DNA of 64,000 bases from Aphanomyces cochlioides (GCA_019828595.1 JAHQRK010000016.1:434001-498000), one strand, 5' to 3'. Positions 20,918-32,631 are shown, numbered from the stretch's first letter. The notes: generated by a model not told the origin, from the sequence alone. Program-made: numbers and translations.

Positions 20918-22191
20918 ATGCGATTGCCACTGCCGCACGACTACTTTGTTTGCACGCCGCTGCCGCTCCATGAGATCGACAGGATTAAAAAGATCGCACG
21001 CGACTCGATCGTCCAAGTCGTAAGTTGTCGTGTAGCTCAGTCGTCGAGATGAAAGTTGCGACTCTGTAGATGGAATACACGCGACAAGGGGCCAAGTCGC
21101 GTATCGAGTGGACGCCAGCGCTCGATGAAAGCTACGTCAAAGTGTTCAAAGGCCATGACCCGATGGCGCCGCCAGGAGTCACGACGTGGCTAGCGCAGTC
21201 GACGATCCGCGCAACGATCAACGACGTCGCGGCCATGTTTTACTGCGACTCGACGGACGCCTACAAGACGTACATCCGAACGTTCTACGACGAGCTCAAG
21301 GACGGCATCAAGCTCTACTCGGTCGTGACGCCGACGCCGGAAGCTCCGCGGCATTTCATCGGCGTCAATTGGGTCGCGCAGGAACTTCCACTGAACGGTC
21401 TCGTCGTGAAAAACCGCGACTGGTGCTTCGTCGAGGTACGCTCCAGCTCCAAGATCGCCCTCACGGCCTTTGTAGTGCCAGCACGACTATGTGATTGACG
21501 GACGACGCGCGTGGGTCCGCGCGTTTCGCTCGATAGAACTGCCGTGTTGTCCAAGTCTCCAGCAAGCGGTGGGCTTTGTCCGCGCCGAGCATTACCGCAG
21601 CGGCATGGTTTACATGGAAACCGACGAGCCTGGCGTGCTCCAAGTCGTCCAGCTCAACCAGGTTTTACTCCACGGTGGGCTCAAAGTCGACCATATCTTT
21701 GGCGACGTTGGCCATCATTACGGCTTCAAGCGGCGGTACAAGACGATGGCGCTCAAGATTGAACGGGTGCTACGTGTGCGGCGTCTTGGGAAAGCAGCGT
21801 CGGACGCCACGGATGCCGCCGCAACGCATTGCAAGCTATGCCTCCAACGCTTTGGACTTTTTCAAAGCGGGCAACCTGCTCTCGATGCGGCGAAGTCATT
21901 TGCCGCCGTCCAAAGTGCAGCACAGCGTCGACGGACGACGACAATGGACAAGCGCAGCGTGTTTGCGCCGTGTGTTTGATCTCCCCCGGGCCGTCCAACA
22001 TGGGCTCCACTGCGTCGCTGCTCCTCGACGACGACTACTCGAATTTCCTCTCGCAGCATTCCAAAGTGAGCCCCGAGGTCGAGCAGCTACCCGTCCAGCA
22101 ACCCGTGCTTTCCTACAGTCAATTCGATCTCAAATTGACATGCGACGACGACGGCAACATCTTCAACAGCTGTCGACGACTATTCGTGTGA
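20918..22191 (+). pseudogene. START-domain protein with C-terminal FYVE-like zinc finger, one 1-nt frameshift
   Basis: Exons 20918-21019, 21070-21435 and 21482-22191, with phase-0 introns of 50 and 46 bp (GTAAGT...CTGTAG and GTACGC...TGCCAG). The N-terminus (MRLPLPHDYFVCTPLPLHEID) and the START-like region to about residue 250 fit a large oomycete family of lipid-binding START/FYVE proteins. A zinc finger follows: HCKLCLQRF in one frame, then KRATCSRCGEVICRRPKC ... RVCAVCL in another. The break is at a T5 run (21858-21862); a sixth T would join both parts. The finger lacks the classical basic RHHCR patch. The lesion may be real or an assembly error. About 393 residues if continuous. Confidence 0.8.
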
Positions 22192-22931
22192 TCGTATCCT
22201 GCGTGGCGTTCATTATTTACAAGACTTGTTTTCAATCTTCACAGTGCTTGCGGTGTCCTCGTGGCATCGTCCGTGGGTCGAAATGGCTTGGAACTGCTCC
22301 AAGCACTTGGCATTCTAGCGTCGCGACGCTCAGATCATGCTTGTGAGGATGTTGGCTTCATCTGGAGCTTCTTCGAGCCAATTCTACAGCGCAGATACGC
22401 AGAGACTGGCGAGAACTTGACGTCATGTAGCTCTCTCATCGGACGAGCACCAGTGCGATGCCTTTGATTATGGAGCTACCGTCCAAGTCGAAAACTTTTG
22501 GCCGGCATTGAAGCTACCAATACCTTCATGGTCGATGCAAAGGATTCAACACTGGCATTCTAGCACTTCTCGTCTGGGTTTCGTTGCGTCGTTGATGACT
22601 TCAATCGCTTCTAGCTCGCGAAGTTGGCATCACACTATTGCCGTCCACTCATCGGGTTCCAACACTTCCACGGCAGGCAATTTTTTGTAGTAGGGGAAAG
22701 CAACCATTCCATCGCCCATTCTTTGATCCAGCTACAGAGTAGACTTCAACTCTCGTGCTGTTCTTCCACACGAAAGCAAGCGGCTCTCGGCATGCTCCAG
22801 CGTCGTTGTAGCGCGTCGAAACATGATGTCGGGTGGTGGCGAGGGTGTTTCTTCGAGTTGATTGGCTGAAACGACTGAAACGGTTCTAAAAATAGATTTT
22901 TTGTGAATGTGAAACCGTCAGAAAGACAATC
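22192..22931. other. Intergenic, no confident gene
   Basis: Short frames only. GGCATTCTAGC occurs twice (near 22308 and 22554) in similar surroundings, a faint old repeat. The end of the stretch is the CFAP58 promoter. Confidence 0.4.
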
Positions 22932-25900
22932 ATGTCGGCGGAAGAGGAGGACGTGAGTCTTGGCAAAGGCGATGAGCCCAACATGGAAGCGACGTCGCTC
23001 GAAGCGCTCGAGAAAGATTTCCAAGAGGTTTTGACCGAGCTGGTCGGCGACAAAAGTCTCGAGCGATTCCGTCTCGAGTATGAAAAACTCCACCGCGCGC
23101 TCAAGAAGAGCAACATGCAGGAGAAGAAGTTGATCAAAAAGTGCCGCGAATTGAACGGCGAGATCGTCAACAATGCTGCCAAAGTCCAAACGGCGTTGAA
23201 ACTGAGCCAGGAAGACCAGACGACGATCGCGTCGTTGAAAAAAGAGATGGAAAAGGCGTGGAAGATGGTCGATGCGTCGCATGAAAAGGAAATCCGCGCC
23301 AAGGAAACGATCACACAACTCAAGGATGAAATCGTCAACTTGAGTCGCCTCGTCGAGCAAGGGTACGACCATTCTTGTCCTTCTAGATCGTCCTGATGGC
23401 ATGCAGGGCGGGATTGAGCATCGGCCAGGAAAACGCGATGAAAGAACTGGTCAAAGTCAAGGAAGAGCTTAGTCGCGCCAACGAAGAGCACGAAAACAAC
23501 GCGCGGAAAGACCACCAGCGCATTCAGGAACTCCATGTCAAGATCTCCGAGATGGAAGAAGGCAAACGCCAGCAACAGCTCGAAGTCCAAGGCCTTAAAG
23601 ATCAACTTCAGCTCAAAGCGGTACAATTCTATGAGGGGGAAGATGACGTTTGACGGCTGTAGGCGGAGCAAGAGCGTGAAAATCGCCGCAAGGAACGTCT
23701 CGATAAGGAAATCAAAGATGTCAAGGTGAAACTCGAGCGCAAGAGTGTTGAAAACACCGCGTTGACGACAGACATGGGACGCTCGCAAGCCCAAGTCCAA
23801 GCGCTCGAGAAACAGCTCGCCGATGCACAAGGTAGAGAGAGAGAGAGACTTTGACGGGAATCACGGCGCGGAATGTCGTAGCGACGATGGAGAAGTACGT
23901 CCGCGACTACGAGACGCTCTACAACCGCACGCAAAAGTTGACCGAGCTGCTGAATGACCAAGTTCGTGGATTTCCACCGCACATCTCATTTTTGGAATGA
24001 TGGTAGAATGACAAGAACATGCAGCTGGAAGTCGAGCGGCGCGAATTCGAGTCGGAAATCAAGGCCAAGCAGGAAGAGATCGTGAAGCTCAAGCTCGAGA
24101 AGAACATGGCGGAGCGCAAGATCGACAAGGAGAAGCGCAACACGCAAAAAGTCGAAGACAAGCTCGAGGAAGAACGCACCAACAAACTGGTGCTCCAGAC
24201 GCAGATCAAGTCGATGCAGAAAGATTTGGACGCAGACAAACGCGTGGAAGATGCGCAGAAAGCTGAGCTGGAAGCCTTGGAGCGAGAACGTGCGATTCAA
24301 ATCAAGAATGCACAGAAATCGGACGACCGCGCGCGCAAAATCCTCGATGAAGTCAAGACGAACGAGCGCATTGCCAAGAATCTCGAGGCAGAATTGAACG
24401 GCTACAAGCAGGAGGCTGCGAAACAGCGCAAGTTGATCTACCAGCTCGAGAAAGAGCGCGAAAAGTATGGCATTGAAGCGTCTGAGCAGCGCAATTTGGT
24501 CGTGCAAGCGCAGGAAGAGATCAAATTGAAGGACATGCGCATCTACGAGATGCAAAAGAAAGTCACGGACGGCGAGGCCAAGCTCAAGCAGCAGCAGCAG
24601 TTGTACGAAGCCGTGCGGAGCGATCGCAACTTGTACAGCAAGAACCTCATCGAGTCGCAAGACGAGATCGCCGAGATGAAGCGCAAATTCAAAATCATCA
24701 ACCACCAAATTGAACAGCTCAAGGAGGAAGTGAGCGCGAAAGATCACGCGCTCGTGAAGGAGCATTTCGACCATCAAAAGGTGGAGAAACAGCGCGAGCA
24801 GCACAAGAACGAACTGGCGAGACTGCGGTAGACAGACGTTCCTCGTTCCTGGAATTTTGATGGATTGTGTGGTGTAGGACGTTGCTGGCGTCAAATGAAG
24901 AGACGATCAACAACCAGGATGCTGAAATCCGCAAGTTGACCACGATGATTCGCCGCATGGACGACGAAGCTCTGGAACAAAAGAAGGAGTACGATCAAGT
25001 GATCAACGAGCGCGATATTCTCGGCACGCAGCTCATCCGCCGCAACGACGAGTTGGCGCTCTTGTATGAAAAGTTGAAAATCCAGCAGTCCACATTGAGC
25101 AAAGGTACGCTCGTGCTTACTCCGTCGCTGCCGCGGAATGCGGAATCGCGGCCCCTGGATCATCATGTTGACGATTCTGTCCAGGGGAAACGCAGTACCA
25201 GGAGCGCATGGCGGATATCCGCGTCCTCAAGTTGAAAATCACCGACATGAAGCGCGAATTGCACATCGCCAAGCATCAAGTCGGTCAATTGGACGTCTTG
25301 AAGCGGGAAGTCTACCATCTCCAGCGCGAACTTCTCGAGGAGAAGACCAAAGTGAAAGCGCTCAGCGAGGAACTGGAGAACCCGATGAATGTCCATCGGT
25401 GGCGCAAACTCGAAGGCTCCGACCCCGCGACGTATGAGATGATCCAGAAGATCCAAACGCTCCAGAAACGATTGATCCAAAAGACCGAGCAGGTCGTCGA
25501 GAAGGAGCTGATCATCCACGAGAAGGACAAGCTGTACGTGGAGCTCAAGAACATTTTAGCGCGCCAACCAGGTCCAGAAGTCGCGGAGCAGCTCAGTGTG
25601 TACCAACAGACGCTCCGCGACAAGGACAAGCAGCTCAAGTCGCTGTTGAGTGAACAAAACATGTTCCAGTCCAAGGAGAACGAGCTCAAGTTTGAAATCG
25701 AACGACTCGCGCGCGAACTCCACGACGTCAAGCGCAAATACTACAAGAAGAAACTCGAAGACAAGCTCGCCGACGTCCCGCACGTCCTCCCAACGCTCAT
25801 GAAGACCGACAAGACCAAACAATTGGGCGACCAACAGAAGCAACTCGCCGTTCTCGCGTCGAAACGATACATCGGCGGCGGCTTTAGCTTGAACCAGTAG
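22932..25900 (+). CDS. CFAP58: Cilia- and flagella-associated protein 58
   Basis: Seven exons: 22932-23362, 23407-23620, 23663-23831, 23882-23961, 24007-24827, 24878-25104 and 25185-25900. All introns are GT-AG and 42-80 bp, and phases close exactly to give 885 residues, near the usual length of about 870. It is coiled-coil almost throughout. Family signatures are DFQEVLTELVGDKSLERFR near the N-terminus, LSQEDQTTIASLKKE.EKAWKMVD, ELENPMNVHRWRKLEGSDP and LARQPGPEVAEQL. CFAP58 is an axoneme-associated protein needed for flagellar structure and motility, so this species probably makes flagellated zoospores. A short GA repeat lies in intron 3. It converges with the hydrolase gene, with 21 bp between the two stop codons. 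Confidence 0.95.
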
Positions 25901-25921
25901 CACGAATCGCGACGTCGGTCT

Positions 25922-27075
25922 TTATTGATTGATGTCCCAAATGTCGACGTACAGCTCGACAATGTCGCCGAGGTTCATGGGCTGCGGCAGTTCAAACGTC
26001 CGCTTCATGGACGAAAGACCTTCAAAGATGGATTCGCTCGGCACGGGAGGGCGTTTCGGCGGTCTAGACGACAAGGATAAACATCAACGTGGTGGAAATG
26101 ATAGGAGAGAGACCGTGGAAGCACTGGAGTCGTCCATTCTAAGCGCTGAGCTTGCCATCGACTGAGACCAACATTGAAGAATGGGCCATTCTTTCCTTGC
26201 GGCCACCAGGGATCACCTACAACTTGATCGTCGATTGGGAATGGAGTAGATGCCAACAGACCGTCGCTCGTGCATAACGCGGGTCGAAAACGATGCAAAT
26301 GGACGACAAACCAATCGAGAATCGTTGCAATCGCCAGTGTCGCAGCATCTTCATCGGCAATGCGGCTCCACGCAAATCCATGACGCTGACCTGGGATCAC
26401 CTACGAGTTTCCATGATTTAGATAGGCATGGAGGGCGGGACACATACTCGAACTCGCGTTGGAATATCTGGTTGGATCCATTCTGTGAAGGATTTGATCT
26501 ACGGCAAGCAGCGGCATGAGGAACGTGCGGCTAGGAATCGTTCATACCTGGCTCGAGTGAATATATTCGTTGCGGTCGCCGGTGACGACAAGCGTTGGTG
26601 TCGTTAATGGGACGTCCATGGAGAGCACAGTGGGGCTAAGAAGCGCAACAGCGTCAAAGGACGCCGCAACTCGCAAGGCGATCTCAGTGCCGTAGCCTAA
26701 GCCGAGCACACCCACACGTTGGATTTCGTATGTGGTCTTGAGGAGTTCCAAGCACCGATCGACACGGGCAATTGTCTGAGCCTCCTGCGCTTTGGCGGCA
26801 TCTCTCCACTTGCGAAACATACCCGTGTGGTTCCATTCGTCGCTCGTTGCAGTCGTCGTCGGCAATTCAGGCACGATAACTTTGTAGCCTTGCTCGCTCA
26901 ATTTGTCTGCAAATACGCGCACGTACGGCGTGCTAAAGCCAGCACAATCGGGGACGATGATGATCCCAGTCATGATACGTCCGACATGGCCGTCTGGATA
27001 GACCAGGTAGCCTTGGACGACTTTGTCTTGGTCGTCGCGCCATTCAATGATGCTCCCCGCCCCGACGAGACTCAT
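25922..27075 (-). CDS. Pseudoenzyme dienelactone-hydrolase-like domain fused to a Gag1-like C-terminal domain
   Basis: Exons on the minus strand: 27075-26548, 26400-26114 and 26063-25922; introns of 147 and 50 bp; 318 residues. The N-terminal 200 residues follow the dienelactone-hydrolase fold (VPDCAGFSTPYVRVFADKLSEQGY; GVLGLGYGTEIAL; TLVVTGDRNEYI; GQRHGFAW). The nucleophile-elbow position, normally Cys or Ser, is Gly (GLGYG) and the acid position is Asn; only the His is kept, so catalysis is unlikely. The last 100 residues (GPFFNVGLSRWQAQRLEW; then IFEGL, FELPQPMNLGDIVELYVDIW) resemble the Gag1-like clamp domain (DUF4050). No start codon separates the parts in exon 2. Confidence 0.75.
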
Positions 27076-27803
27076 GTCGAAAGCAACTCGGCGAGAAGCA
27101 TCTGGCGGGTTGCTGGAGGTGAATTTTAATAAAATCTTGAATTTTATCTTCCCATTTGTATTGACAAAAAAACAGAATTTAATTTATCGAATAAATCGTT
27201 CGAAAAAAAGCAGAAAATTTCGGAAATATTTCTCATATTTTCGTGCAATTCATTGAAAAATTCCAGTTAAAGATTTTTTTCCGGATTTTGATATCAGACA
27301 GACATGGACGAGGTTATCCGGCCAATGATGTGATGACCGGTGTATGAGTCGAGCAAGTACAAGGGATGCAAAAAGACGTCGCCTGGGTCTAAATATGTTA
27401 GTACATCAAATTCATCGTGCGAGGGGGAGTTTTGTTGACTAGGCGAAATAGAAAAAGGAAAAAGTCCACACAGAGGAAAAAGCAGAATAATTTGTGAAAA
27501 ATCTACTTTTTATGTTTTTCAATTTTTTCGCCAATTTATTGAATATTCTAGGTCATCCGGATATAAGAGAGGTCTTTATCCGGACAATTAGCAACCTGCA
27601 CCAACAACACTGCGGTTGGCTGTGTCGCCCAGCACTCCAGCTTGGTAAACCCAAAGGACGCCAGATATCTCAAAGTATATAAGCTCCAGGAGAGATCTCG
27701 ATGATTTTTAGCCTGAAAATCTAGCCCTGGGTATAGAAACAACGGAAATAAAGGACGCAAACATGCTATTGCAATTTATTCATTCTCGACAATTTTGACG
27801 AGT
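27076..27803. other. Intergenic, AT-rich, with ATCCGGAT-type motifs
   Basis: Promoter side of the hydrolase gene and 3' side of RPB9. Contains TCCGGA at 27280-27285, ATCCGG near 27316, ATCCGGATAT at 27555-27564 and ATCCGGA at 27578-27584. No gene seen. Confidence 0.45.
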
Positions 27804-28242
27804 CTACCGATACATTTCTTCCATCCATCGGTGTGTTGGCAAACGATTGCCGTGGTCGTCGATCTGGCAATCTTTGTTTAGGCAGATCCAAATCAACGCG
27901 AGCGTCGATTGCTTTACACCATCGTGGGATCGGATAAAGGCAGCACCTTGTCCTCCACAGACAGGACACGTGACATCGTAGTCGCGCTGAAGCGTGGGGT
28001 CGTCAATAATGTCGTCTGGAAGGATATCCATTTGATTTCTTGCGTCCTTGACGAGCTTGTTGACGTAAATGCAGCTTTCTGGAACTTCTTCGTTGTGACC
28101 ACAATTGCGACAGGTAAACGTCAATCGCTTGAGCTCACGATCCTGGCTCGGGTAGAGCATATTGTTGCTAGAAGAAATCGTCAGAAAAGCCATCACTATC
28201 GACGCACCATTCACGGCAAAAGCGCATTCCCGCGGTCGACAT
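27804..28242 (-). CDS. RPB9: RNA polymerase II subunit RPB9
   Basis: Two exons on the minus strand, 28242-28208 and 28167-27804, joined across a 40-bp intron (GTGCGT...TTCTAG); 132 residues. The first zinc ribbon is completed only by splicing: MRFCREC...NNMLYP, then TFTCRNCGH. Next come CIYVNKLV and DPTLQRDYDVTCPVCGG, then the second zinc ribbon with CLNKDC near the C-terminus. Compared with the usual CxxCxHxW ending there is an insertion before HRW. RPB9 sits at the jaw of RNA polymerase II and supports start-site selection, fidelity and TFIIS-stimulated cleavage. The short first exon would be missed without splicing. Confidence 0.93.
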
Positions 28243-28535
28243 GTTGTTGCTTCGGCACCACCGTCCACGACGAAATTCCAATAACGTTAACGTTAAAATG
28301 CATCAAAGCAATATTTTTATTCAAAAATTCCAGAATATCTTGATTTAATTATTGATTTAAAAATAATCAACCTCGCAAATATAATTCAATTCTAATTAAC
28401 TGTAAAAGCAATTGTGAAGACATTTATTAATTTATTTACTGCCAATCAAAATTATCTATTCAATTTTTTCTAGCCAATCAAAATGCATCTTCTCTATCCT
28501 TGTCATTCATTTTTCTATTTTCTATCGACAGGGGT

Positions 28536-30768
28536 CTAGCCGGTGATGACGCGGACACCACCGAGGGATGCAATTGTATGCGCGCAGTCATGGCTGGGCT
28601 GCTTGATGAACATGAGATTCTTAGGCGTCTCGTACTTTTGACTGACCCATTCGACCACGGCAGGACCAAACAACGAGCCTTGAATGTGGACAAAATCAAT
28701 GCGGAGCTTGGGGTAGATGCGATCGAACAGCGCGACGACGTTGGCAAAAGCCGACTCATCCTGCGTTGGCGACACATGGATAATGTACAAATGCGATGTC
28801 TGCTCATTCTGTCGGACGTACAAGATCGCTTTGTTGAGCGTCGGGAGATGGGGTCGTTTGCAGAAAAAGATGATGGGCGGCATGTTGATCGCATTGATCA
28901 CACGAGCAATCGAAGATCTACAATGGATACCGTAAGAAAATGACAGATTTCAGAGTATACCCAGGCGAAGATAATGCGCGAAATGGTGTGGCGAGCGGTG
29001 CATCGTCTGACAACGAGTCTTTTCGACTGCGGCGTCCAGGGAAGGCAAATTGGACAAACGCCAAGAGGAGTCGTAGGAGAAACACACGCTCAAACATGAG
29101 TCCGACAATCACCATGACGGCAATGAAATACACGAGCGAGTACGTCAAGACAGTTGGATCGCCCAATATGTTGCCCACAAACGCGCAAACCATTGCTAGA
29201 ACGCCGACGACACAACTCCACCAAGGTGCCACGACGCTTCGCTTGAGCTCACTGCGCTTAAATTTGAGAAGCATGCAGCCAATACCAAACATGATCATGA
29301 GACTCAAGAAAGCAAAGGTGTAGACTCCACTGAGCATGTCGACTTGGCCTTCCAAGATGCATATCAGCGATGTTGAAAGCGCAAAATATGACAAAATAAT
29401 CGCATGGTTGGTTTGTCGGCATGAATTGCGATGCAGGAGGAAAGCCGGAAGGATGCGATCGAGCGCTAGACGGCGCACCAAGCCTGTAATTCCGACGTAG
29501 GACGTCAACACTGCCCCAGAGAGCACGACAAAGGCGTCGACAGAGACCCACGCTTGGAAAAAGCTACCTCCAACGACATTCGCCATGGCACCAAGGACAG
29601 TGTTCCTATGGGAAGAAATCGTCTCCAGAGGAAGCACGCCGAGGGACAAGAACGAAATGAGCGGATTGAAGAGCAGTACGCCCCACCACATATTCTACGA
29701 AGACAGAGGTGAAACCCAAGCCCAGTACGATGACAAGTACGCGGAGTGTCTTTGGAAACACACCAGGAGCTTGTTCTTCGACGAATTGCGCTGATGTTTC
29801 AAAGCCAGAAATGCCAAGCATGGCCGTGGAAGTCCCAAAGAACAGCGCTGTGCCAAGGCTGCCATGAACCCTAGAGAGAGAAATGAGCCAGGAGGAAAAG
29901 GAGAGCTACGAACATTGAGCCAGCGACGTTGATGTCTGGATACGTCGTGTTGAAATTCGAGTCTAGGATCGCAGCTTTGTCCTTGACGACGAAGACAAGC
30001 GAGAGAACACACAGAGCAATGAGAGTTGTGGCATGAAAAATGAAGATCACAAGAGCAACGCCAGCACTCTCGCTAGTCAAACGTAAGATCACCAAGAATG
30101 AATCCAGTGTCGTACCGAATGCCAATGACTGCCAAGACAGCAAACAAGAAGAGCAATCCAATGCTAGCTGGCACGATCGGCAGAGAAGGCACGAGCGACT
30201 GCAAGTATGTGCAAGCTGATGTGCCTGAGACGACGCCTAGACCAAGTCACATGATGATTTTTGGTTTGACGGTATTACCTGTCGCGACGTAGGAGAGAAT
30301 GCCAAGGGCTGCTGCAATTGACGCAATACGCTTGGTGGTTGTATTGAGCAGCGCATTGTAGGAACCGCCATTGAGTGGTATCGCATTCACAACTTCGCCA
30401 TATATGTACCGGTAAAGATAAAGGATAGCAGCAACCATGGCCATGGCCAAGGGAGCCAACTTGCCAGCTTTGACAGCCACAATGCCAGCGGTGTACAAAC
30501 ACGACGAGAGGATATCATTGCCACAGATAGCAGTCGCTGGCCATTCACCGAGCGTTTGGGCATGAGAGGCGGCCATTTTGCCATCCAGTTCCTTGAGCTC
30601 GTGAGTATGCGCAACATCTCTCGTGAAAGTCCCCCAGCCTGGGAATTCCCATGCCTGGACGTAGGACACATCTCCTTCCAAGTGGACTGTCAGTGGCTCC
30701 GTCTGGACTGTCATTTCGCTCTCTTCTTCGACTGGAACCGATCCATACGCCGTCGAGTCGTCGCTCAT
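28536..30768 (-). CDS. APC-superfamily amino acid/cation transporter, paralogue A
   Basis: Six exons on the minus strand: 30768-30279, 30236-30116, 30072-29914, 29870-29741, 29694-28961 and 28917-28536; introns 41-46 bp; 671 residues. The start is the ATG at 30768 (MSDDSTAYGS). After a soluble N-terminus come about 12 membrane segments with the APC-like entry CGNDILSSCLY and NGGSYN, AMLGISGFE and MWWGVLLFNPLISF. The C-terminal 120 residues are soluble (IIFFCKRPHLPTLNKAILYV..., RIYPKLRIDFV, GGVRVITG) and look like a universal-stress-type fold. The substrate cannot be told; amino acids or polyamines are likely from the superfamily. It pairs with paralogue B at 41-43 kb. Confidence 0.88.
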
Positions 30769-31380
30769 GACCTCTCGCAAGATCTGACTGGAGTTTCTCA
30801 ATAACGACCCCCTTGAAGGGGTGCTGGGGTTTAATGAAGTGTTCTTGGGTTTAGGGGTTCAAGGGGTTGAGGTTGAGGTTATCAAGGGTTGAAGGGGTTA
30901 TGGACTAACTCTGAATTAAGGCTAATGAAGATCCTGCTACTCGTACGATAATGTTGCATACAAGCTTAATTTCGCTATTACCACTTGGCTCCGTTAGCGC
31001 AGTCAGACCTAATAAAGGTTAAAGTGTTTGATTTTAGGACCTGGGGGACTGCGTATAGATTTTTGTGATGGTCCATGAGGCTGGAATGGGTTCGTTGAGC
31101 TGGGGGATTGTTACTTGAATAAATATCTTCACGTACCAACATTTAAAGTGGGGGCCTACTTGAAAGCAAGGTCTAAATGCACTTAAGTTCTTTAGCATGG
31201 GGGGAGTTGTGGGTTAGAGCCTTACAGGAGCAGATCGCATTTTCCTTGCAGTGTACTACGAGGACTTGTTATAATGCACAGCTTGAATATATCAAGAAAG
31301 GTATAAAGTAGAATATTAACCCAGCCTTAGCTAAGACGAAGGAGCTCATAAGATGAATAATCAAATATTATGACAAGACA
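30769..31380. other. Intergenic with a G/T-rich tract
   Basis: Promoter region of transporter A. From about 30810 to 30900 the + strand is a run of GGGGTT/GGGTTT-like words (for example CTTGGGTTTAGGGGTTCAAGGGG read in parts), which could fold as a G-quadruplex or be degenerate telomere-like sequence. No gene seen. Confidence 0.45.
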
Positions 31381-32631
31381 TTAAAGAGGTCTTCTGGGGG
31401 ATAAATCATATGAGATAGTGTCTCGAATTTGGATCTCTGCTTCGTCGTAGACAGCACAGGCCGAGCTACACATAGTCGGTCGACGTCGGTTAAGTTCTCG
31501 TCGATAGCGATATTGTTTCCACTGGAAATAGCAGATGCGGATACCCAGGACAACCACGACGCCCAAAGCAACCCAGTACACAATTGACCGTACTGCCAGG
31601 ACTACATGCACAATTTCCAACATTATTAACATCCTGGTGCAAGGAATACCTGAACGATTCGAGTCGATAGTCAGGTCTCCATCTTGTTTGCCGTCGTCGT
31701 CGTCGTCAATGTCGTCGTCGTCACTGGAACCAGTGACGCAAATGGAATGGTTCTTTCCAACGCAGCTCCAGTTGGAGATTGTATTGTTGCTGGTATAAAT
31801 AATCTCCACATTGAAATCGTTCCATCTCGAGTATGTGGTCTTGTCGACATCGATTGTTACAATGGGGTTGTCGGATAGATCTCTATCGCAAACATGAGCT
31901 TGTAAGCGAGACCAAGGGCCACCACGTACAATTTGACCAAGGATGGCGGCAGCATGTTGACAAGACGAACATTTGTCAGCCCGTTGCCACGCAAATATCT
32001 ATCAATTGGAAACATCAATAAGAGGTATGGAACAAACCGCGTACAATTCAGCTAGTTTGGTCAGTTTTGAGAAGTTGAAAGTCCAGTAATTGATGCGATT
32101 GTAGCTCAAATCTCTACAAAGAGCCTTCAGCGCAAAGATGACCTGCAAGCAACTTACAAGATGTTGACATTGCGTGGGATATGCATGGACGACTTCCACG
32201 TCAAGTTGTTGTGGCTCAAGTTGCTACAAGTATGCGATGAATTGCCGACATTGATGCTCGTCATCGTACACTTCCAAAACGCTCGATGGACGTTCGAATC
32301 GTGGAATCGCGGCAATCGAGTTGAAGGACAAATCTCTAAACATTGAAAGTTTGATGATGATTTCAGCACGACTATCGGCATACATGATGTGTGGTTCCTT
32401 AGGCAGGCTCTGGACGGCAGTGATATTCGCGTGGGCAAGCACGAGCATGCTATCATCCTGTTGGACGACAGACACGTTGGACGTCAATTGTATGCATTGC
32501 TGCTGGACGCCAGTCCCAGTGACATTGGCACCAATTACAGCTGGACAAACTCCAAGCAACGTGGCGTTCCAGGCATGGACGCTCCTTTGCAAGAGCACCA
32601 AGAAGGTCCCGAGAACACGATGGAGCTGCAT
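31381..32631 (-). CDS. LRR single-pass membrane protein, one repeat per exon
   Basis: Seven exons on the minus strand: 32631-32384, 32335-32270, 32223-32158, 32113-32045, 31998-31930, 31882-31650 and 31601-31381; 323 residues. A signal peptide (MQLHRVLGTFLVLLQRSVHA) precedes an ectodomain with NxS/T sites. Leucine-rich repeats with the signature LDLSxN.I follow (IDLSFNSIAAIP; NLSHNNLTW; DLSYNRINYW; YLRGNGLTNV; DLSDNPIVTID). A Ser/Asp-rich stalk, one membrane helix (VYWVALGVVVVLGIRICYF) and a short basic tail complete it. Internal exons are 66 or 69 bp and every LRR junction is phase 2 at the same residue. The role is unknown: an adhesion or receptor-like protein without a kinase domain. Confidence 0.8.

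Noticed and set aside
22746..24894. Long Phe/Leu/Arg-rich frames opposite CFAP58
   Set aside because: They mirror the Glu/Lys-rich coiled-coil codons; CFAP58 homology and exact splicing settle the strand.
26222..26400. Second exon start at the repeated GTAGGTGATCCC (near 26222)
   Set aside because: Using it would drop the His-containing block GQRHGFAW that completes the hydrolase fold; the upstream acceptor at 26400 fits the frame and family.
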